Assembly (NCBI GenBank): GCA_019635695.1
Contig: JAHBYZ010000005.1
Coordinates: 1 to 64,000, forward strand
From: Rhizobiaceae bacterium
Lineage (GTDB): Bacteria; Pseudomonadota; Alphaproteobacteria; Rhizobiales; Rhizobiaceae
Direction of reading: 5' to 3'
DNA length: 64,000 bases
The notes beneath the pieces are model-generated. The model was given only the letters and a program-made list of their open reading frames with translations, made no database searches and was not told the DNA's origin. Position numbers and translations under genes: made by a program. Below are positions 17,848-26,829 of this stretch, piece by piece (the first letter of the stretch is position 1; every line of letters starts with the position of its first letter).

Positions 17848-18323
17848 AATCGGGTTCGACGGAAAAGCGCCGCACCGACCGCGCCTCCCGCGTCATCGCG
17901 GCCGCGCCGCAACGCCTCTGGCGCGCCATGACCGATCCGGCCGAGCTGGTGCGCTGGCTGCCTCCCGCCGGCATGACCGGCCGCTTCGACCGCTTCGATC
18001 TCAGGCCCGGCGGCGGCTTCCGCATGACGCTGACCTATGCCGACCCGTCGGGAGCGCCCGGCAAGACCAGCGCCGATTCCGACACGGTGGAAGTCCGCTT
18101 CGCCGAGATCGTGCCGGACCGCCTGCTCGTGCAACTCGCCGTCTTCGAGGCCGACGATCCCGCCTTCGCCGGCGAGATGCGCATGAGCTGGACGCTTTCG
18201 CCCGCTGCCGGTGGCACCCTCGTGACCATCACCGCCGAGAACGTCCCGCCCGGCATCTCCGCCGAGGACCACGCAGCCGGCCTCAGCTCCTCTCTGGAGA
18301 ACCTCGCCCGCTTCGTGGCGTGA
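17844..18323 (+). CDS. SRPBCC / AHSA1-like protein
   Basis: The 159-residue protein belongs to the START-like SRPBCC superfamily: VIAAAPQRLWRAMTDPAELV, WLPP and GRFDRFDLRPGGGFRM are typical of AHSA1-type domains found beside ArsR regulators and in stress proteins. It starts with a GTG that overlaps the preceding TGA (GTGA). It probably binds a hydrophobic ligand; no catalytic residue is evident. It converges on the universal stress protein gene, 6 bases away. Confidence 0.85.
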   Translation: MKSGSTEKRRTDRASRVIAAAPQRLWRAMTDPAELVRWLPPAGMTGRFDRFDLRPGGGFRMTLTYADPSGAPGKTSADSDTVEVRFAEIVPDRLLVQLAVFEADDPAFAGEMRMSWTLSPAAGGTLVTITAENVPPGISAEDHAAGLSSSLENLARFVA

Positions 18324-18329
18324 CGTCGC

Positions 18330-19166
18330 TCAGTGCGACAGCATCACCGGCATCCTCAGATCGGTGAGCACGCCCTTCGTCGCGCCGCCGAGCACGAAAT
18401 CGCGCAGCCGCGAATGGCCGAACGCGCCCATGACCAGCAGATCCGCGCTGGCCTCCAGCGCATGCTCCTGCAGCGTGGTGTCGATCGCCTGGTCCTCGGC
18501 CTTGATCGCCTTGAAGGCCACTGGCAGGCCGCGCCGCTCCAGTTCGCCTGCCAGCCGCTGCCCGGCGTCCTTCTCCTTGAGCGGCTTCTCGTCCAGCACG
18601 GTCAGCACGCTGACCTTCTTCGCCTTTTCCAGCAGCGGCATCGCGTCGCCCAGCGCCCGCGCGCAGGCCCGTCCGCCGTCCCAGGCGATGGCGATGTGGC
18701 CGAGCGATGCCGGCGCCTTGCCGTGCGGCAGGATGACGACCGGCCGCCCGCCGCCGAACATCGCCGCTTCCGCCACCTGCCGCGCAGGGTGTGTTGCGCC
18801 CTCCCAGCCCACGATCGTCCAGTCGAAATAGCGCGCATGCGCGGCGGCGAGTTCCCCGGCGAGGTCGGGCGCGCCCGTGACGCTGTTGGTCGTCGCCTCG
18901 ACACCGGCCGCCTTGGCGGCCGCGACGACCGCATCGAGCAGTCGTTGGCGGGCGTCGCGGCTGCGCTGCTCGGCGCTGCGCTCCATCGCCTTCACGTCGA
19001 GCATCACCCGCGACAGCGCGTTGGACACGTCGGGAATGTCGGCGACCAGCGCCAGTGCGTGCAGCTCTGCGCCGAGCAGCTTCGCGGCAGCCGCCGCCCC
19101 GGCGGCGACCGCCTCGCTATTTGCGTCGGGATAGGTCACCAGGGGAACGAGCGCGCGCCGTTTCAT
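18330..19166 (-). CDS. Universal stress protein (UspA family), two-domain size
   Basis: The 278-residue protein contains two Usp modules. The C-terminal one has the ATP-binding pattern GAFGHSRLRDFVLGGATKG (GxxG-x9-GGAT); the N-terminal one is more degenerate. Such tandem proteins act in stress survival by unknown means. The ATG at 19166 has GGAGA upstream. It diverges from the isovaleryl-CoA dehydrogenase gene across 164 bases. Confidence 0.88.
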   Translation of the reverse strand: MKRRALVPLVTYPDANSEAVAAGAAAAAKLLGAELHALALVADIPDVSNALSRVMLDVKAMERSAEQRSRDARQRLLDAVVAAAKAAGVEATTNSVTGAPDLAGELAAAHARYFDWTIVGWEGATHPARQVAEAAMFGGGRPVVILPHGKAPASLGHIAIAWDGGRACARALGDAMPLLEKAKKVSVLTVLDEKPLKEKDAGQRLAGELERRGLPVAFKAIKAEDQAIDTTLQEHALEASADLLVMGAFGHSRLRDFVLGGATKGVLTDLRMPVMLSH

Positions 19167-19330
19167 GCGATGGTCTCCGTTGTCCGTTCGTCTTCACATG
19201 TATGAAGTCTGCGCGGTCTTTTCATTGATCTGGAACAAGTCGCACGCCGCGAAAGCGGTTTCCAGAATGCTCCGGGCGGCCTATTCAGGACAGAGCCAAA
19301 AGATGGCCGGGAAACGGCCGGGGGAGGACC

Positions 19331-20495
19331 ATGTACGACCGCACGATGCGCTTCGGGCTTGGCGAGGAGGTCGAGGCGCTGCGCGAGATGGTGCGCCGCT
19401 TCGCGCAGGAGGAGATCGCGCCGCGCGCGGCGGCCATCGACCGCGACAATGATTTTCCGGCCGACATCTGGCAGAAGCTGGGTTCGCTCGGGCTGCTCGG
19501 CGTCACCGCCGATCCCGACCACGGCGGCTCCGGCATGGGCTATGTCGCCCATGTCATCGTCATGGAGGAGATCTCGCGCGCTTCCGCCTCGGTCGGCCTG
19601 TCCTACGGCGCGCATTCGAACCTGTGCATCAACCAGATCAACCGCTGGGGCACGCCGGAGCAGAAGGCGAGAAGTATCTGCCCGGCGCCTGTGCGCTTCA
19701 GCGTCCAAATCATTTGTAGCCATATCGGAAACGGGTTCAGGCTCCGACGTGGTGTCGATGAAGCTGCGCGCCGAGCAACGCGGCGACCGCTACGTGCTCA
19801 ACGGCTCCAAGATGTGGATCACCAACGGCCCCGACGCCGACACGCTGGTGGTCTATGCCAAGACCGACCCGACCATGGGCTCGCGCGGCATCACCGCCTT
19901 CCTGATCGAGAAGACCATGAAGGGCTTTTCGGTCGCCCAGAAGCTGGACAAGCTCGGCATGCGCGGCTCCAACACCGGCGAGCTGGTCTTCGAGGACGTC
20001 GAGGTGCCCTACGCCAACGTGCTCGGCCAGCACGGCCGCGGCGTGGAGGTGCTGATGTCGGGGCTGGACTACGAGCGCGTGGTACTGTCGGGCGGCCCGC
20101 TCGGCATCATGGCCGCCTGCCTCGACGTGGTGGTGCCCTATGTCGGCCAGCGCCGCCAGTTCGGCCAGGCCATCGGCGACTTCCAGCTCGTGCAGGGCAA
20201 GCTCGCGGACATGTACACGGTCATGAACGCCTCGCGCGCCTATGTCTACGCGGTCGCTGCCGCCTGCGATCGCCACGAGACGACCCGCAAGGACGCGGCC
20301 GGCTGCATTCTCTACACGGCCGAGAACGCCACCAAGATCGCGCTCGACGCCATCCAACTGCTCGGAGGCATGGGCTACATGATGGAAAGCCCCACCGGCC
20401 GCCTGCTGCGCGACGCCAAGCTCTACGAGATCGGTGCGGGAACCAGCGAGATCAGGCGCTGGCTGATCGGCCGGGAGATTGTGGCTGAAGGGTGA
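19331..20495 (+). pseudogene. ivd: Isovaleryl-CoA dehydrogenase, broken by two frameshifts
   Basis: The intact enzyme oxidises isovaleryl-CoA in leucine breakdown, passing electrons to ETF. The start (ATG 19331 after GGGGGAGGACC) and first 113 residues are normal (ending NRWGTPEQK). Around 19668-19718 the frame changes twice: KYLP appears in a second frame, and [16 protein letters not shown], with everything to the C-terminus, in a third. Between them the usual SGEHVGALA segment is unrecognisable and a TAG occurs at 19717-19719. The isovaleryl-specific catalytic glutamate (GLDYERVVL) and the C-terminal GAGTSEIRR are preserved, so loss is recent or the patch is a sequencing error. Confidence 0.85.
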
Positions 20496-20650
20496 GACGC
20501 CGGTCCGCCGAAGGCGGATCGGAAGGTCCGGTGGACCTTTCGAAGCGTCGAACGCCCGAGGCGGCCGTAGCGAGGGCGGGGACACATCTCTGAAGGTTGC
20601 GCACCACGAAGCGATGAAAGGACCTTTTCATTGATCTTTAGCAGTCCCTC

Positions 20651-21550
20651 TCACTGCTTGAACCGGTTCTCGCGGTGCCACTTGAGATATGCGGGGTGCG
20701 GTCGCTCGGAGATGCGCTGCGGGGTCAATGCGCGTCCGGTGCGGTTGATCATGGCTCGCACGCCTTCGAGGTCGTTGACCTGCCGAGAGACGCGGATGGT
20801 GAGGTCGTCGTCAAGGCCGATCAGACCCCGGTCGAACATCCAGTGCACGGTGCCGGAAAGAGCCAGGCCATTGGTAAGAATATCCGGACCATTCGCCTCC
20901 ACCGGCCGAATATGTGCCGCCTCGACCTCCGCCCGGCCGCCGCCATTGATCAGCTTCAGTCCTGTAACCGCGCAGCGCTGGTCGTAAGCTCGCAGCACCA
21001 ACCGCCTGAACAGGCGATCGCGGACGATGCGCGAGCTGAGTTGGACGACACGCTGCCTCTCCTCCGCATCGTGCATGAAAGGCGTCTGCTCTTCCTCGAA
21101 GCCGCTGAGCGCAGGATCGCCGAGACGCGGCAAAAGAGTGTCCGGCTCGTCCAGACCGGCTGAAACGATCCGCCCGAAATCAGTGGGCGACAGCGTGCGC
21201 ACAGCCGCCTGCGCCCTGCCGGATATCCGGCCCTCGTCGTTAAGCAAACCGCGTTCGACGAGGCCACTTGGCCCGTTGAACTCAACCGGCCTCGGGAAAT
21301 CGAGATACGTACCCGGCTCGATCAGCGCGAGGTACATTCCGGGCGTGCCAGGATCAGGTATCACCTGCTGGATCTTCGCGACCGCAAAGTAGCCGCGCGT
21401 CGCCGGTACTTTGCTGGGCTCGAGATAGACGATCCAGTCGCCGACGCAGGCCTGCACTCGGCCCAAATATTGCGGTGGGAACTGATAGCGTTCAGCAGGG
21501 GTGTCATCGTAGATCGAGTCGGTGCGATGAATAAGAACACCAAATGACAT
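20651..21550 (-). CDS. HNH endonuclease with PUA/EVE-like N-terminus, restriction type
   Basis: The 299-residue protein ends in an HNH_2-type nuclease domain: RAYDQRCAVTGLKL (Cys193), EAAHIRPVEANGPD (His213), NGLALSGTVHWMFDRG (Asn227, His236). Residues about 25-90 (YQFPPQYLGRVQACVGDWIV, YFAVAKIQQVIPDP, LDFPRPVEF) resemble the PUA/EVE-like readers found in modification-dependent nucleases; this part is my inference. No methyltransferase is adjacent, which fits an enzyme that cuts modified or foreign DNA. It stands alone between ivd and mccB, and no strong ribosome site precedes the ATG at 21550. Confidence 0.75.
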   Translation of the reverse strand: MSFGVLIHRTDSIYDDTPAERYQFPPQYLGRVQACVGDWIVYLEPSKVPATRGYFAVAKIQQVIPDPGTPGMYLALIEPGTYLDFPRPVEFNGPSGLVERGLLNDEGRISGRAQAAVRTLSPTDFGRIVSAGLDEPDTLLPRLGDPALSGFEEEQTPFMHDAEERQRVVQLSSRIVRDRLFRRLVLRAYDQRCAVTGLKLINGGGRAEVEAAHIRPVEANGPDILTNGLALSGTVHWMFDRGLIGLDDDLTIRVSRQVNDLEGVRAMINRTGRALTPQRISERPHPAYLKWHRENRFKQ

Positions 21551-21649
21551 AGTGCCGCGTCGCTGATCAGGAATCCTGCGGAATTCACCTACAACGCTGC
21601 CGGCCAGATCGCCAAATGTTGTGAGCCGCCGCTGAGGCGACGGGTCGCC

Positions 21650-22168
21650 TCACCCCTCCCTGATCTCCCGCATCTTCGGCGCCCTGAACCCCATCGCCGC
21701 CCATGCCCTGAGCAGCCGCCACATGAACTTCGCGGAATGCCTGCGGTAGCTCGGGATGCCGTCCGTGAACTTCCGGTCGCCCACCATCGTGCGCATCTGG
21801 ATCGCCGGCGCTTCCGCGAAGCGGTCGCGATAGACCGATAGCCAGTGGCCGCCCTTGAATTCGAGGAACACGGGCGAATTGCAGCAGTTTGCCAGCACGC
21901 GTCGCGTCGGCGCTTGTGGTGTCAGCCGGTGTGCGCGCAGCCGCTCTTCGCCCTGCACGCAGCGCACGCGGTCCTTGCGCACCATCACGAAGTCGGTCCC
22001 GCCTTCGGCGTTCGCAACCTGCGTCGCGCCGGGCAGGGCGGCGAACCCGGCCGCGGCCTTGCGGCAGCTTTCGCAATGGCAGGCCACCGCCATGATCGGC
22101 TCGCCGGTCGCTTCGAAGGCGACATTGCCGCACCGGCATCCGAACGTCGAAATCCTCAACGCACCCAT
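21650..22168 (-). CDS. GFA family zinc protein (CENP-V/GFA fold)
   Basis: The 172-residue protein has the zinc-binding cysteines of the glutathione-dependent formaldehyde-activating-like family: CRCG, CHCESC and the NCC segment. The C-terminal part (YRDRFAEAP, HSAKFMWRLL) is typical of the DUF6151-like branch. Most members have no proven glutathione or formaldehyde activity. ATG 22168 is preceded by GGAG. It is divergent from a TetR gene with a 15-base palindrome between them, so repression by that regulator is likely. Confidence 0.82.
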   Translation of the reverse strand: MGALRISTFGCRCGNVAFEATGEPIMAVACHCESCRKAAAGFAALPGATQVANAEGGTDFVMVRKDRVRCVQGEERLRAHRLTPQAPTRRVLANCCNSPVFLEFKGGHWLSVYRDRFAEAPAIQMRTMVGDRKFTDGIPSYRRHSAKFMWRLLRAWAAMGFRAPKMREIREG

Positions 22169-22198
22169 GTCGACCAACTCCACTCGACCTTGAACTAG

Positions 22199-22213
22199 AC
22201 TGGACGGTCCAGT
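22199..22213. promoter_or_regulatory. Perfect palindromic operator between the GFA and TetR genes
   Basis: ACTGGACGGTCCAGT is a perfect 7+1+7 inverted repeat in the 68-base divergent region, 30 bases from the GFA start and 24 from the TetR start. Such sites upstream of alphaproteobacterial TetR genes are usual autoregulatory operators. Confidence 0.6.
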
Positions 22214-22236
22214 ATGATTTGTCAACGGAGGCGCTG

Positions 22237-22900
22237 ATGACTGCTGCCAGACCCGCCGGCTCCACACGGTCCGGCCGCAAGCGCTGCAATTCTCGAAGCG
22301 GCGGCCGACCTGTTCCTGAAACAGGGGTTTTCGGGCACGAGCATGGACGAGATCGCTGACCTCGCCGACGTGTCCAAGCAGACCGTCTATGCCCACTTCG
22401 CCAGCAAGGAGGCGCTGTTTGCGGCCATGGCCGACGGCCTGACCGGCGCGGCGGCCGGGGCCGTTCAGCTGGGACTTGGCGAGTGGACCGGCGGCGCCTC
22501 GCTCGCCGAGCATCTCACCGCCTACGCCGTCCGCCAGCTTCAGGTGCCGCGCACGCCGCGGCTGATGGCCTTGCGGCGGCTGGCCATCGCCGAGGCGGAG
22601 CGCTTCCCGGAACTCGGCCGTGCCTTGCACGACGGCGGCCCGGCGCGCGCCATCGCCGGGTTGGCGGAAGCGTTTTCGCGCTGGCATCGCGAGGGCCTGC
22701 TCGACGCCCCCGACGCGCACGTCGCCGCCACCCATTTCAACTGGCTGATCATGGCCGAACCGGTCAACCGCGCCATGCTGCTCGGCGACGCCGCCGTGCC
22801 GGGGCAAAACCGCGCGCTGGGCAACTGCGCAGCAGTGCGCATCTTCCTTGCCGCCTACGGTCGCGGCGGCTCCGCGCGCGGACGCGGGGAGCCTTCCTAG
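22237..22900 (+). pseudogene. TetR/AcrR regulator with a frameshift inside the DNA-binding domain
   Basis: Translation from ATG 22237 (ribosome site GGAG) gives MTAARPAGSTRSGRKR and then leaves the family frame. From 22286 the next frame continues AILEAAADLFLKQGFSGTSM, then the recognition helix VSKQTVYAHFASKEALF and a normal C-terminal domain to 22900. The change equals loss of two bases in a GCGC run or gain of one near 22281-22286. Initiation at the internal ATG 22343 would lack the first helices and could not bind DNA normally. If the lesion is real, the divergent GFA gene has lost its repressor. Confidence 0.8.
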
Positions 22901-24042
22901 AGAGCGATCCCGCGCGCCTTGGCCCAGCGCGACAGAACCTGCACTTCCTCGGGCTTCGCCAGACGGTTGGCGAAACCGCGCACCTGCACCGCCCGGTTGC
23001 AGCGGTCGAGCTCGATCGTCAGCAGGCGTTCAGCGCCGCGCACGGTCTTGAGCCGCAGCGACCAGATCGACGCCTGTCCGGCGATGCACTTGGCCGCGTA
23101 GGTGGACACGCAGTGATGCATCGCCCGCGTCTCGGCCACCAGCTCGCCTGCCGTGTTGAGCTGCGTCACCACGAATTCCTCGCGCCTTGCCTTCGCCTTC
23201 TCGCCCGCGAGCTGCCACGACCAGTCCTGCAACGGCGAGCCCGCCCAGCGCCCGGCCGGCTCCGCCTCGCGGCCCGCTGCTCGCGCCGCGCGCTGCTGCG
23301 CCGCCTCGATGCGCCGGACCGCTGCGACATCGCGGTGCCAGTCCAGCATCTGCCGGGTTAGCGAGCCGAGCGTGCGCCCCTTGAGGCTATAGGCGCGGTC
23401 GCCGGCGATCGCCGCCGCGAGGTAGTCGCAGAGGTCATCCACCGTCTCCAGCGGCGCCGGATTGGCGATGAAGAACCGCACCGCCTCGCGCCAGAACGCG
23501 AAGTTGAGACGCCCCGTCCGCGCGATCTTCGAGCGCGCGATGCGCAGCGCCAGCCCGAGATCGTCGGTGTACGAACGCGCCACCGCCTGCCAGAACGCCT
23601 CGTCGAACGCCATGGCGCCGGGCGGATTCAGGAACGCGTGCACCTCCTTGCGCGACAGCCACTCGCCCGCTCCCTCCTTGTAGAGCGAGCGCCCGCCGCC
23701 GGCGATGGCGAACCAGCGCTGGCGCAGCCGCGTCTCGTCGGCGTTCAGCCCTCCGGCATCGAGCCACACCGCCTCCAGATGCGCCGGCACGGCGTAGCGC
23801 GCATAGAGATGGCGCGCCGCGGCGAGGCGCAGCTTGCCCGCGTCGCGCGTCTTCATCTGCGGATGCCAGTCGGCGCCGGAGCGGATCGCCGGCTCGGCCG
23901 TCCCGTTCAGCGCTTCCTTGAGTGCGGTGTCGAAATCGGGGGCAGGACGCGGCGTGCGCGCCGCGCGCTTCAGCGTGGCGTCATAGGCCGCGAGGCGGTT
24001 GCGCTCGGCCTCCTGCCGGCGCGCGATCATGGAGCGGGCCAT
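22897..24042 (-). CDS. PcfJ-like protein
   Basis: The 381-residue protein has a C-terminal PcfJ-type domain: ETRAMHHCVSTYAAKCIAG, SIWSLRLKT and LLTIELDR match the pattern of this family, first named on an enterococcal conjugative plasmid but common on rhizobial chromosomes. The N-terminal 280 residues are helical, charged and not recognised. GGGAGG precedes the ATG at 24042. Its last bases overlap the end of the frameshifted TetR gene by 4. No function is known. Confidence 0.72.
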   Translation of the reverse strand: MARSMIARRQEAERNRLAAYDATLKRAARTPRPAPDFDTALKEALNGTAEPAIRSGADWHPQMKTRDAGKLRLAAARHLYARYAVPAHLEAVWLDAGGLNADETRLRQRWFAIAGGGRSLYKEGAGEWLSRKEVHAFLNPPGAMAFDEAFWQAVARSYTDDLGLALRIARSKIARTGRLNFAFWREAVRFFIANPAPLETVDDLCDYLAAAIAGDRAYSLKGRTLGSLTRQMLDWHRDVAAVRRIEAAQQRAARAAGREAEPAGRWAGSPLQDWSWQLAGEKAKARREEFVVTQLNTAGELVAETRAMHHCVSTYAAKCIAGQASIWSLRLKTVRGAERLLTIELDRCNRAVQVRGFANRLAKPEEVQVLSRWAKARGIAL

Positions 24043-24265
24043 AGCGGCCTCCCTTCAGATGAAAACTCTCAGCCGGACGCAATGCGGGCGCCGGCACGGA
24101 ACGTGACGAAGCCTTTTGCGCTCTCATGGCTGGGTTCTCCTGAAGGTCGGCCGGTTAGTCGGGGCGCGGCCTATCTGCCCCGATAATGGCGGAAGCATGA
24201 CGCAACGGCAGGACTAGCCGCCCGTGTCGCGCCGCTGCTAGGCTTCGCGCTGAAGAGGAGCCCGC

Positions 24266-25867
24266 ATGCCCGCCATCAAGAGCAACGTCTCGACCGCCAC
24301 CGACGCCTTCAGGGCCAACGCCGCGAAAATGTCCGGCCTCGTCGCCGACATCGCCGCCAAGGCGAAGACCGTGGAGCAGGGCGGTCCGGCCGAGGCGCGC
24401 GAGCGACATGTGAGCCGCGGCAAGCTGTTGCCCCGCCAGCGCCTCGCCCAGCTGCTCGACGCCGGCTCGCCCTTCCTCGAGATCGGCCAGTTCGCGGCGT
24501 GGGACATGTATGGCGGCGACATCGCGTCGGCCGGCATGATCGCGGGCATCGGCCGCGTCGAAGGCCAGGAGGTCATGGTCGTCGTCAACTGACATACCCA
24601 GCGAAGAGGCGGCGCGCACCTATTACCCGGTTACCGTGAAGAAACGCGCGGTGCGGCGCAGAACAACCTGCCCTGTGTCTACCTCGTCGATTCCGGCGGC
24701 GCCAACCTGCCCAACCAGGACGAGGTCTTTCCCGACCGCGAGCACTTCGGCCGCATCTTCTTCAACCAGGCGAACCTGTCGGCCGCGGGCATCCCGCAGA
24801 TCGCCTGCGTCATGGGCTCCTGCACCGCGGGTGGTGCCTATGTGCCGGCGATGTCCGACGAGACGATCATGGTGCGCAACCAGGCGACCATCTTCCTCGG
24901 CGGCCCGCCGCTGGTGAAGGCCGCCACCGGCGAGGAGGTGACGGCCGAGGAGCTCGGCGGCGCCGAGGTGCACACGCGCCTCTCCGGCGTCGCCGACCAC
25001 TACGCGCTGGACGACGCCCATGCGCTGGCGCTCACCCGCCGCATCGTGCGCAATTTGAACCGCACCAAGCCTGCGCAGCTCAAGCTCCTGCCGCCGCGCC
25101 CGCCGCTGTTCGACCCGAGCGAAATCCACGGCATCGTCCCGCAGGACACCCGCACGCCCTACGACGTGCGCGAGGTCATTGCCCGCATCGTCGACGGCTC
25201 CGAGCTCGACGAGTTCAAGGCCAATTACGGCACCACGCTTGTCACCGGCTTCGCTCATGTCCACGGCATGCCCGTCGGCGTGCTGGCCAACAACGGCGTG
25301 CTGTTTTCCGAATCCGCGCTCAAGGGCGCGCACTTCATCGAGCTGTGCACGCAGCGCAAGATCTCGCTGGTTTTCCTGCAGAACATCACCGGCTTCATGG
25401 TCGGCAAGAAATACGAGGCCGGCGGCATCGCCCGCGACGGCGCAAAGCTGGTCACCGCCGTCGCCACCGCCAGGGTGCCAAAATTCACCTTCATCATCGG
25501 CGGCTCGTTCGGCGCCGGCAATTACGGCATGTGCGGGCGCGCCTATTCGCCCCGCTTCCTCTGGATGTGGCCCAACGCGCGCATCTCCGTCATGGGCGGC
25601 GAGCAGGCGGCAACCGTGCTGTCGCTGGTCCGCCGCGAGGGCATCGAGCGCAAGGGCGGCGCATGGAGCGCCGACGAGGAAGCCGCCTTCCGCGCCCCGA
25701 TTCTCGAAAAATACGAGCGCGAGGGCCACCCGCTCTACTCCTCCGCCCGCCTGTGGGACGACGGCATCATCGACCCGGCGAAGACCCGCGACGTGCTGGC
25801 GCTATCCCTCTCCGCCGCGCTCAACGCCGAGATCGCCGAAACGAAGGTAGGCGTCTGGAGGATGTAG
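24266..25867 (+). pseudogene. mccB: Methylcrotonoyl-CoA carboxylase beta subunit, internal stop and scrambled patch
   Basis: The carboxyltransferase subunit carboxylates 3-methylcrotonyl-CoA in leucine breakdown. The ATG at 24266 follows GAGGAG; residues 1-108 (to GQEVMVVVN) are normal. Then TGA at 24590-24592 ends the frame. The conserved TYYPVTVKK appears in another frame at 24618-24644, about six residues after it are lost, and the original frame resumes at [18 protein letters not shown] and runs intact to 25867, including [17 protein letters not shown] and [16 protein letters not shown]. The biotin-carrying alpha subunit gene is not in the window. Either recent decay or a local sequence error. 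Confidence 0.85.
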
Positions 25868-25874
25868 CGCTGGT

Positions 25875-26031
25875 GATCCTCCCCTGCGAAGCGGGGGGCC
25901 GAAGGACGGGAGAGACAAGTGGCTCTCCCGTCAACCACGCGAAGCGTGGTGAAGGGGGTGAGGAGCGGTCCGCGCAGCGGACGAAAAGCCAACGATTTGG
26001 CTTTTCGACTGTGAGGCGGAGAGGATTATGA
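25875..26031. repeat. Second copy of the palindromic intergenic element
   Basis: Bases 25875-25897 repeat 23 bases of the left end of the element at 3036. Internally the copy folds into several hairpins: GACGGGAGAG with CTCTCCCGTC, ACCACGCGAAGCGTGGT, CGTCCGCT-type arms, and a 10-bp stem at 25982-25991 with 25998-26007 rich in A and T that could end mccB transcription. The right end (GGAGAGGATTA) is only a weak match to the expected inverted end. Bases 26032-26154 show nothing else. Confidence 0.6.
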
Positions 26032-26154
26032 TGGCAGGATAGTTTGCGGGCTGGGCAAGCGGCTAAGTTGTGCGCCATTTCGTCGCCGTGAGTGCGCGGG
26101 CCTGACCTAGATGCTGGTACCGACCGGGCAGTAGTGCTGATTTTGGCGTCGGCG

Positions 26155-26820
26155 CTACCCGATCTCCGCCCGCACCGCCTCAAACACCGCCTCGAACATC
26201 TCCGTCGTCAGCACCCCGGTGTTCGTGTTGTAGCGGGAGCAGTGGTAGCTGGAGAACAGCGTCACCCCGCCGACCTCCGTGCGCCCGCCATGCCGGAACG
26301 GATGTGCCGCCACTCGCCCGCCAAGCGCCCGCACGGTCGACTGATGCGCGATGGCGCCGAGCGCCAGCACGGCGGAAAGCTTGGGGAAGGCGGCCAGCGT
26401 CGGCGTCAGAAACTGCCGGCAGTTGGCGATCTCGGCGCCCTCCGGCTTGTTCTGCGGCGGCACGCAGCGCACCGCGTTGGTGATCGCCGCGTCGACAAGC
26501 TCCAGCCCGTCGTCCGGCCGCGCCTCGAAGCGCCCGCGCGCGAAGCCGAACTTGCCGAGCGTGGCGTAGAGCAGGTCGCCGGCATAGTCGCCGGTGAAGG
26601 GCCGCCCGGTGCGGTTCGCGCCGCGCAGTCCGGGGGCAAGGCCGACGATCAAAAGGCGCACCGCGTCTGGCCCGGCCGGCGGCAGGAAGGTCGGCACCGG
26701 CGCGTTGTGCCAGCCCGGCTCCTTGTCCCGCCATTCGCGAATGAAGCCGTTCAGCCGCGGGCAGATCGGGCAGTCGGTGGAAGGCTCCACGAGCTGGGTC
26801 AGGGCGGGGGCAGGGGACAC
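26155..26820 (-). CDS. Family 5 uracil-DNA glycosylase (UDGb)
   Basis: This iron-sulfur enzyme removes uracil and other deaminated bases from DNA. The 221-residue protein has four cysteines placed for a [4Fe-4S] cluster (Cys17, Cys20, Cys119, Cys134), motif 1 GLAPGLRGANRTG (60-72) and the C-terminal motif SYHCSRYNTNTG, where cysteine replaces the usual proline-type residue after histidine. Translation starts at a GTG 9 bases after the stop of the upstream NYN gene, with AGGGG as ribosome site, so the two form an operon. Confidence 0.88.
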   Translation of the reverse strand: MSPAPALTQLVEPSTDCPICPRLNGFIREWRDKEPGWHNAPVPTFLPPAGPDAVRLLIVGLAPGLRGANRTGRPFTGDYAGDLLYATLGKFGFARGRFEARPDDGLELVDAAITNAVRCVPPQNKPEGAEIANCRQFLTPTLAAFPKLSAVLALGAIAHQSTVRALGGRVAAHPFRHGGRTEVGGVTLFSSYHCSRYNTNTGVLTTEMFEAVFEAVRAEIG

Positions 26821-26829
26821 GGGCGGCCC

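Noticed and set aside
19217..20640. 14-base direct repeat CTTTTCATTGATCT on both sides of ivd
   Set aside because: Exact repeats of this length are expected several times by chance in 64 kb, and no element structure accompanies it.
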